The position numbers and the translations under genes are program-made. Positions 1 to 6,292 of a DNA stretch of 11,369 nucleotides are shown piece by piece. The stretch covers positions 46,411-57,779 of the forward strand of contig NWUY0300008526.1 in the NCBI GenBank assembly GCA_004151065.3. Reading direction: 5' to 3'. Every line of letters begins with the position of its first letter. The stretch's first letter is position 1. The DNA is from Larix sibirica (Eukaryota > Streptophyta > Pinopsida > Pinales > Pinaceae). The notes below the pieces were generated by a model. That model had not been told where the DNA came from, did no database searches, and worked only from the letters and a program-made list of their open reading frames with translations.

Positions 1-84
1 ATTCTTTCAGAATAGCAGGTGTTGGCATTTTCTGTGGAAAAAAGATAGAAAAAATTTCTTATGAGTTTCTCAAACAACCTGTGC

Positions 85-143
85 AAAAGAAGAATACTAA
101 CACAAGCATGTGGAAAAGAAAAGTACTAGACACAAGCATGTGG
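85..143. repeat. Short imperfect tandem duplication, about 29 bp x 2
   Basis: Two adjacent copies (85-113 and 114-143) share the core ACACAAGCATGTGG and an A/G-rich beginning, with one inserted base and a few substitutions. No coding function is visible. Confidence 0.75.
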
Positions 144-194
144 CGTTTCTATCAATGTACATTACACTTGGAAGTTGAATGACAATGAATGAGA

Positions 195-732
195 TTGTTT
201 TGTGAAGAACTATGATTTTGACCTTAACCTATATTAAACCATACTTATGATATAGTCATTGCTTTTTAAATTGCTTTCTTGGTCAAACATTACAAGATTT
301 TTCCATGATTAAGTCATTATCCCTTAAGCACTCAAAATATTCATTAACTTTGGAATTTTGGTCCATGAACTTAGGTTTTCTCAGCACATGGGAACTCTAT
401 GAAATCTCGAACTTAAACTATTCCAAAGATCTCCATGGTCCTTTATATCAAATCATATTGTTTAATCATGTTGTTTTGTGAAGAACTATGATTTTGACCT
501 TAACCTAGATTAAACGATTGCATACTTATGATATAGTGATTGCTTTTTAAATTGCTTTCTTGGTCAAACATCACAAGATTAAGTCATTATCCCTTAAGCA
601 CTCAAAATATTCATTAACTTTGGAATTTTGGTCCATAAACGTAGGTAGGTTTTCTCAGCACATGGGAACTCTATGAGATCTCCAACTTAAACTATTCCAA
701 AGATCTCCATGGTCCTTTATATCAAATCATAT
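195..732. repeat. Direct repeat of about 263 bp in two copies, 12 bp apart
   Basis: Copy 1 covers 195-458 and copy 2 covers 471-732, at a period of about 275 bp. Both begin TTGTTTTGTGAAGAAC and end near AAATCATAT. They differ by scattered substitutions and three clear indels: copy 1 has 11 extra bases in the GATT...GATT segment near 300, and copy 2 has about 5 extra bases near 517 and a 4-base GTAG duplication near 645. No open frame is shared, no terminal inverted repeats are seen, and the ends are not TG...CA, so this looks like a local segmental duplication or two units of an unclassified repeat rather than a pair of LTRs. Confidence 0.85.
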
Positions 733-1322
733 CACATGCCCCTCAATATTACATCATATGAGATGCATCCTTGTTATTTATTGTTCTTTACTTACTTATC
801 TACTTTCACAAAGTTGTCTTGCCCAGTTACCTTAACTTATTTATATATACTTTCACACGCTCTTTTATCATCTCTATTTTTACACACACTTCCTTTATCT
901 AAATTGTAGTGCTCTCTTGTAATGGTTGAAAATCCTGCAAGTTTTGGAGAGTTGGGTTTCATCTTAATACGTTCCTTAGTATGTTTGGAAACTTTGAAAA
1001 TGAACTATGATAATTCATTGAAGAAATAATAATGAGTGTAGTGGATTTTAAATAGGTTAAGAGTTGAAATGTCATGATGCCCTCATTTTATGAAAATGGT
1101 TGTTGTAACTATGTTACTAAAAAACACACCAAAGATACCATGTTTGGTAGAAACTTATTTTGAAATCAAAACCACATTAAAATTCCCCTTTTTACTAAAA
1201 TAATTAATAGTTATATTAAAAAATGTTGCAGCCACACTCTACAACATAATAATACAAAAAAAGTAGGGCGTTCCAAAAGCCAATCTTTCATAAAATGTCC
1301 AAAATTTTAGGATGTTAACTAT
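733..1322. other. AT-rich non-coding stretch
   Basis: No reading frame with protein-like composition is present on either strand. The 66-residue plus-strand open stretch over 709-909 is low-complexity and overlaps the repeat end. No RNA gene or terminal repeats were recognised. Confidence 0.6.
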
Positions 1323-1339
1323 AGATTGGACTATCTATC
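1323..1339. repeat. LINE target-site duplication, 5' copy
   Basis: AGATTGGACTATCTATC precedes the first LINE codons. It matches the sequence directly after the 3' A-tract except for one missing T. The CTATC end also reads in frame into the LINE (Ser-Ile before Thr-His-Leu-Leu-Phe), so a few bases of microhomology at the junction are likely. Confidence 0.75.
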
Positions 1340-2672
1340 ACTCATCTCCTATTTGTCTACGACATTCTCTTATTCATTGACGACTCAAGGAGAGACATTC
1401 TGAAGATCAAAGAGATCCTCAAACACTTCTGTACTGCTATAGGTATGATCATTAACGTGGATAAATCGTCTTTCTCTATATTGAATATTGCACAAGACTC
1501 TACAGATTGGATACTTAGCCAATTTGATTTCTCAAGGGTTGATATTAACATGGGTCTGAAATACCTAGGTTTTATTACCAAACCCAATGATTACATGAGG
1601 AAAGATTGGGTCTTGCTGATTAAAAGAATCGAAAGCAAGCTTAACTTATGGTGTAATAAATGGTTGTCACACGATGGCAGACTTATTATGGTTCAGTCTG
1701 TACTAGAAGTTATCTCAGTCTATTGGCATCCATTGCTTACATTCCTGTGGGAATCATGGACAACATTAGAAAATTATGTTTCAGCTTTTTATGGCGAGGA
1801 TCGGAGGATAGAAAGGCTTATCCTTAGATATTGTGGAGGAAACTAACAATGCCTAAGGATTCTGGTGGATAGGACATTAAAGGCTATCAATACTTTGCTA
1901 GAGCTCTATCTGCGAAGGGAATTTGGTATTTAATATCAAATGATGGACTCTGGGTTAAAGTTATACACCAAAAATATATCTCATTGTTATTCATAAAAGA
2001 ATGGATTAGAACCAGGAATCACCCCATAAGGAATGAGTCAAACATGTGGAAAGCAATCATAAAATCATTTGATATTGTTGGTGATTGGTTAGCTTGGGAT
2101 GTCAACAATGGCATGAGTATAAGGATAGGCCAATATCCATGGGTGGGATGCACTATAGCACATAGGCTACTTGTAGAGATGACTGGGCTGCTATCTGATC
2201 ATGGCTTCATTTATTTACATCATATTCAAGATCGAAAAAACACTACACCCACCTACCAATCATGGTATAATGCTGAGGTTATGGGATTTATGGCAGAATG
2301 TCATAAACTATGGAACTTATATCTAAAATACTTACAAAATAGTCACATCTGATTTAGTGACAGAGAGGATAGACTTATTTGGACCTGCAATGCTTCAAGT
2401 GGTTCATATCACCCTAGTTTGGGATATATGGTGGCAAGGGAAGAGGAAGACTTGCTTGAACCTCCATAGTGGAATAAGAATTTTTGGAAGCTCCAATATT
2501 CCCCATGAAGACCAAATTATTTTTATGGTCGTCACTGGTTGGGAAAGTACTTGTATGGGACAGACTGAGTCATTTTCTTGGTATAGGCTCGAGTCGGTGT
2601 TCCTTATGCTGCAATGAATCTGAATCCATTACCCTCTTATTTATAACCTGTCCATTCATTATGAATATGTAA
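1331..2672 (+). pseudogene. LINE reverse transcriptase C-terminal part plus zf-RVT, broken
   Basis: The frame at 1331 reads Ile-Thr-His-Leu-Leu-Phe-Val-Tyr-Asp-Ile-Leu-Leu-Phe. This is RT motif C, usually F-A-D-D, with the first catalytic Asp changed to Tyr. The thumb follows, with KYLGF, a KIE-like segment and KWLSHDGRLIMVQSVL. A one-base loss near 1735 shifts the frame, where Ala-Tyr-Ile-Pro-Val-Gly resumes. In that frame there are stops at 1825, 1870, 2350 and 2467. Another shift near 2503 leads into the zf-RVT segment (PMKTKLFLW, then CSLC, then CPF). The zinc-ligand His is replaced by Leu, and TAA at 2670 ends the frame. The linker to RNase H (2673-2950) reads as degenerate LINE, with TAG at 2799 where Trp is expected before GVW. 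Confidence 0.85.
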
Positions 2673-2951
2673 ATATATGCATCACAGTACTATGGAAAGC
2701 TTTCTATAGGGGAAAGAAACAACCTTGAAGATGCGTTTATGACTTGGATTAGTAAGGATGACAATAGGGAATATAAGGCATTACCATCTTTGATCATCTA
2801 GGGTGTATGGTTGGCCTATAATAAGGCTATATCCAAGGACACCATCATACCTCACTCGGTCTATGCATCAAAAAGTGTGGCTATATTAGACCTCTTCCCT
2901 CAATCACATGACAACACTAACCACGGAAATGTAACGGAGGAGCTTATTGAC

Positions 2952-3391
2952 AAATCTGGAAGTTGGTGTTACTTTGATGGTGCATCGCAAGGAAATCCAA
3001 GAACTGGTGGTGTGGGTGGTATTCTAGACACATCGGATCACAAATGGTACAAATTTTCAAGTGGTTTAGGTAGAGCATCAAACAACCACGTTGAGTTGAT
3101 GGCATTGAAATTGACTATCAAGCTGACATCATCAAAAGGGGTAGAACAGTTACAGGTTTTGGGGGATTCTCTACTTGTCATTGACTAGTTTAAACAAAGG
3201 AATCCTTCCGAAAAAACATTCATCTGCGACCCTTGTATGAAGACATTCTCATATATATAGGCCTACTACAGAACATATCCTTCCAACATATTTGCAGAGA
3301 AAGAAACATGGTGTCAGATGCCTTATCAAAGACTGGTATACAAATACAAGATGGTTTTTGGAAGCAGTGGACAAGGGATGATGGTACATAA
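2952..3391 (+). pseudogene. LINE C-terminal RNase H domain (RVT_3 type), one stop and one frameshift
   Basis: The domain begins at Ser-Trp-Cys-Tyr-Phe-Asp-Gly-Ala. The catalytic acids of a type I RNase H are all visible: Asp at 2976-2978 (YFDGA), Glu at 3093-3095 (NHVEL), Asp at 3165-3167 (LGDS) and Asp at 3317-3319 (VSDALS). A TAG at 3186 replaces the Trp expected after LLVID. The frame then moves at the A6 run 3211-3216, and the new frame continues NIHLRPLYEDI and HICRERNMVSDALSK to TAA at 3389. The catalytic residues have survived while the frame has not, so the lesions are probably more recent than the loss of the RT active site or simply random. Confidence 0.85.
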
Positions 3392-3641
3392 AATGCGTTT
3401 GATCTAGCTCCTATACCTAGATGATCAACTTTTGTAGCACATTTTCCACAGTATATGACTATGCTCACTCTATGATCTATCATATGATCTGTATGAATAT
3501 TTTACAACACTTGTTTTCAGGGACTTATTTATGGACTACATGTATGTACACGAGATCTTTTACAGCTTGGCTTCAATGCCACTATTGAACAATGTAATTA
3601 ATTACATAGTTAATATGGATTAATACACTTTTTTTTCAGGG

Positions 3642-3667
3642 AAAAAAAAAGATTGGACTATTCTATC
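3642..3667 (+). repeat. LINE A-tail and 3' target-site duplication
   Basis: Nine A residues (3642-3650) follow a T8 CAGGG segment. The 3' target-site copy starts at the last A (3650) and ends at 3667. It equals the 5' copy with one additional T in the middle. This fixes the 3' end and the plus orientation of the insertion. Confidence 0.75.
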
Positions 3668-3761
3668 TTTCACATAGAAGTAACTTAAAACTCAGTGGTA
3701 TATATCCTAGAGAATTTGCTAATACCAAAATTATGTTGCAAAACATGGCTAAAACTTGGTG

Positions 3762-3932
3762 TCAAACAAAGTCATGCATATTGTGAGCTTCATGATTGTC
3801 CTCTGCAAAGGGCTTGGATACTTGGTCCATGAATTCCATTTCCACATCACCAAGAGCTTGATACATTGATTCTTCTTCTTTTGCAATTTCAAACACAAAT
3901 CTAGTTGATATTCTTGGGTGTGAAACCACACC
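3762..3932 (-). pseudogene. Unidentified antisense ORF fragment, 56 codons without a start
   Basis: Between an upstream TAG and TGA at 3762-3764 the minus strand reads SHPRISTRFVFEIAK followed by EEESMYQALGDVEMEF and an acidic tail. Composition is more protein-like than in the longer overlapping frame over 3749-3931, which is Lys/Leu/Trp-rich and looks like its shadow. It lacks an ATG at the beginning and has no recognisable domain. It could be an eroded exon or transposon piece, or chance. Confidence 0.25.
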
Positions 3933-4297
3933 CTATGAGCTCCTTGTCAGACCTTCCACCAATTGGCATAGCATACCTCACTCAGTTTCTAACTTCTTAA
4001 TTTTCCCACTGATCTACCAAGTCATAATCCCCAGAATCTCCACACATCTTATGTTTTGAGCTTCATCTCGAGAAGAAACTTTGATTGTTAAATATGAGAT
4101 GGATACCTTATTATTTACCAAAAGCCTCGCATGCCTCCTCAAAACTCAATGTAGGTTTGAAATCTCACACAAAAAACGATGATTAGGATGATTGTGCTAT
4201 GCCATGCTCAAAATTATCTGGGCTTCTCCAACATATAAGTTCAAGTCAAGGCTAGTCCCAATATGTTGAGATATGCAAACCTTAATCAATGCATCAA

Positions 4298-4525
4298 CTA
4301 TAGTAAAAAAGGCACGGGTCCAACACAATACAAGGATACACTCACTACGAGGCTTGAGTCTCTGCAATCCTCCTTGGGCCATGCAAAATGCAAGCTAGAT
4401 TCAAGACTACTAACTAGAGAAGACTTCAGGTTAATCCAGTTTATGTCCTTCATTTTAATACCAAACCACATATGAGCTTGCTCATCCATCAAATGCAATG
4501 TGTGCAAGAATACCTTGAGGGTCAA
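4298..4525 (-). pseudogene. Possible gag-like relic
   Basis: The minus strand reads TLKVFLHTLHLMDEQAHMWFG and then an INWINLK segment. The spacing of the hydrophobic helix, Ala-x-x-Trp and a second Trp loosely recalls the core of plant retrotransposon Gag proteins. The overlapping frame to its 3' side (4197-4382) contains LQRLKPRS, which could be the next Gag helix after a frameshift. The match is by eye and weak, and no zinc knuckle, protease or integrase follows. Confidence 0.2.
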
Positions 4526-4680
4526 AGACTTTAGTACACATCTCTTTCTATTAAAAACAATTCACCATCTATCTTACTTTGGGTTATTCATTGAGGACTT
4601 TGGAACATGAAACCAGGTTTCAAAATCTATTTCCATTAACTCATTCTCACAAGTTTCTAGTTTGCAGATGACTTTTAAAT

Positions 4681-5448
4681 TATTCTAATTAAAAATTCTA
4701 TTATGAAAATATATATTACATTATCTCTATTTCGCTTTTTTTTTCAATGAAAAAACAGCTTCTTGTTATTCATGGAGTGAATCAAAGAAACAATTGCAAA
4801 GCTTTAGAGTTCCATTGACAACTTTTACGCATAGTTAATGTCAACAACATAACAAAACTAAAAAGTTCCTTTCAATCGATCGTGCTCAGATACCAAGACA
4901 AGACAGAGCAGAATCAAATACTCAAAAAAGCATGACCACTGTTGTAATCGACCACTAATTGTTCTACATACATTGAGAATAAACACTAGTTCCAATGTCC
5001 TTAGAACAGGTCTTTCAGCCCTTCAACAATAGGAAGGGAACCTGTCCATTGGATGTGGATGTAGTTTGGATGGTTGGGAGGATGATTGTTACCCTTCCCA
5101 CCCAAATTCAATTATTCTCAGTGATATGATGCAGCTTGTTGAGCCCCTATGTAATGATTGAGTGGATTATGTAATCTGACCATAACTTGATTTTCCAAAA
5201 AAACAAATGTTGACATATTTCCAAGTGAAAAAAAAGAAAGGAAGAAACCATATCAATCTAAAGATCTCCATTTCACTTTATATGCGTCTAATTCATTTAC
5301 ATTAAAATAAATATTCTTTATTTATTCACTTCTCTAACATTTCAAAAAATTCAAAATGTGATGTGCTCACACATTTTTTTACATTCCATCAAGAACGCAA
5401 TGATATTACCTTATTATGCCATACAAAGTGGATTATGAGGATTCTTAA
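4681..5448. other. AT-rich intergenic stretch
   Basis: Homopolymer tracts (T9 near 4735, A-rich near 5225) and no frame with protein-like composition. The part from about 5040 to 5205, ending in an A7 run, could be a short retroposon tail, but no internal promoter or flanking duplication was found to support it. Confidence 0.45.
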
Positions 5449-5751
5449 AATGATGGCGATGATGAGACTATTCATCCACCTTATCAGACAACTATCAGAA
5501 TTTCAGAAGAAAAAAATGGAAAAGGAAAAGAAAAAGTCTCCATTACACTATTCATCCCCTTGAGCAGTGAGCAGTCAAGAAAGGTATTCCTAGCTATTCA
5601 GTGGGTCCCACCTCACACGAATCACTTTGATGAAAAAGTGGGGCATATCCTTGTGCTTCAGAGGCACATCTATTCCTTCTCTGGCAAGTTAACCAACCCT
5701 ACCCTACTCTACCCAACCCATCAACCATTTACCCACAATCAGAAGTTTTAA
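5449..5751 (+). other. Open stretch of 100 codons upstream of the hydrolase gene, no ATG at its beginning
   Basis: After TAA at 5446 the frame stays open to TAA at 5749. It starts with an acidic segment (NDGDDETIHPPYQTT), then a Lys/Glu-rich segment (SEEKNGKGKEKVSITLF), then QWVPPHTNHFDEKVGHIL. The same frame upstream of the stop reads MPYKVDYEDS. It overlaps the presumed promoter, matches no family I know, and the final third is low-complexity. It may be an eroded coding fragment or chance. Confidence 0.2.
5692..5698 (+). promoter_or_regulatory. ACCAACC (AC-element type MYB site) in a C-rich tract
   Basis: ACCAACC lies about 330 bp before the hydrolase start codon and begins a purine-poor run (CCCTACCCTACTCTACCCAA) that extends to about 5740. 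AC elements are known R2R3-MYB targets in plant promoters. The exact match is short, so function is only a possibility. No convincing TATA box was identified. Confidence 0.25.
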
Positions 5752-5771
5752 CCAAAAAATTGAAAGAAATA

Positions 5772-5823
5772 CTTGTTTACTGCTGGGCTGAAACTCTCTT
5801 GTTTACTGCTGAGCTGAAACCCT
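5772..5823 (+). repeat. 26-bp tandem repeat in the presumed 5' leader
   Basis: Two adjacent 26-bp units (5772-5797 and 5798-5823) start CTTGTTTACTGCTG and differ at only two or three positions. They lie just before three hairpins and about 205 bp before the start codon. Confidence 0.85.
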
Positions 5824-5832
5824 TCGACCCAA

Positions 5833-5891
5833 GAGACCAAAAGGGTCTCGGTACTACTAACTAGTAGATACCCCTTCGGGCAAACCGAAGG
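5833..5891 (+). promoter_or_regulatory. Three consecutive small hairpins in the presumed 5' leader
   Basis: Stem 1 is GAGACC (5833-5838) with GGTCTC (5844-5849). Stem 2 is CTACT (5854-5858) with AGTAG (5863-5867). Stem 3 is CCTTCGG (5873-5879) with CCGAAGG (5885-5891). Loops are 4 or 5 bases and the gaps 4 or 5 bases. If transcribed, they would form a compact structured segment in the leader. The local GC content is well above that of the surroundings. Whether they lie inside the transcript depends on the unmapped start site. Confidence 0.45.
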
Positions 5892-5906
5892 AGCCTCGGG
5901 CAGTCC

Positions 5907-5983
5907 ATGTGAGCGCCACCCAGATATTGTCTCGCAAAAAGACAAAATCATAATTTTGATTTTAAATTTTGCCCATGCCGTGA
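5907..5983 (+). promoter_or_regulatory. Two minimal upstream ORFs: ATG-TGA and ATG-CCG-TGA
   Basis: Between 5690 and the main start codon there are only two ATGs on the plus strand. The first, at 5907, is followed at once by TGA (5910-5912). The second, at 5975, has one further codon and then TGA (5981-5983). Both have a pyrimidine at position -3, so initiation would be leaky. Start-stop uORFs are known in plants to stall ribosomes and tune translation or mRNA stability. The role here is inferred and depends on the transcript including this segment. Confidence 0.4.
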
Positions 5984-6027
5984 AAAACAACACATTGCTA
6001 CACTCTGGTTGATTGAGTTCTCGAGTC

Positions 6028-6292
6028 ATGGCTTCTTCTTGCAGGGGCTGCTTGCAGAGGCTACGTAGAGCAATCTTAACATTGTTTGTAATGTTAATGA
6101 TGGTGGGTTCTCTGTTAGTCTGCTTTACTCCTCTTCTCATGTGCATTCTGGACGTTATGCTGCCATGGATTCTGCTTTCCACCAGCCTCGGATATGCTTC
6201 TGATTTGAGGATGCTCTGGGCTTCATATAGTTTAGGGTCTTCTCTCCTTGATATACCCACAATTTCTCTTCTTCGCTCTGTGGTTATAATAT
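6028..6292 (+). CDS. Exon 1: start codon and first membrane segments
   Basis: Encodes residues 1-88 and the first base of codon 89. It begins MASSCRGCLQRLRRAI, followed by two adjacent hydrophobic segments and then DIPTISLLRSVVII, a conserved family segment. The donor is AT|GTAAGC, phase 1. The RGCLQRLRR positives before the first membrane segment suggest a cytosolic N-terminus. The long antisense frame over 5748-6341 is its shadow. Confidence 0.88.

Larger units (their letters stand above)
1323..3667 (+). mobile_element. 5'-truncated, inactive LINE (L1-type plant non-LTR retrotransposon) with target-site duplications
   Basis: The element is bounded by near-identical flanks: AGATTGGACTATCTATC (1323-1339) and the same sequence with one extra T after an A9 tail (3650-3667). 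Inside, in order on the plus strand, are reverse transcriptase from motif C, the RT thumb/connection, a zf-RVT zinc knuckle and an RNase H domain. This is the order found in plant L1-like elements with a C-terminal RNase H. The endonuclease, fingers and most of the palm are missing, as expected for 5' truncation during target-primed reverse transcription. At least six stops or frame changes make it a fossil. About 250 bp between the RNase H stop (3389-3391) and the A-tract should be the 3' untranslated region. Confidence 0.85.
3668..4680. other. Stretch without a convincing gene; weak antisense protein-like traces
   Basis: No intact gene is seen. Two minus-strand stretches read somewhat like protein and are listed separately (3762-3932 and 4298-4525). 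Between them (about 3935-4290) every minus frame is interrupted by several stops. The order is compatible with an old, heavily decayed antisense element, but no retrotransposon enzyme motif can be recognised. Confidence 0.4.

Noticed and set aside
195-732. A pair of LTRs flanking a tiny element
   Set aside because: Only 12 bp separate the copies, the ends are not TG...CA, and no primer-binding site or polypurine tract is present.
195-732. A CRISPR array
   Set aside because: Only two long diverged copies, no spacer pattern, in plant DNA.
1357-1587. Minus-strand 76-codon frame
   Set aside because: Antisense to the LINE reverse transcriptase segment.
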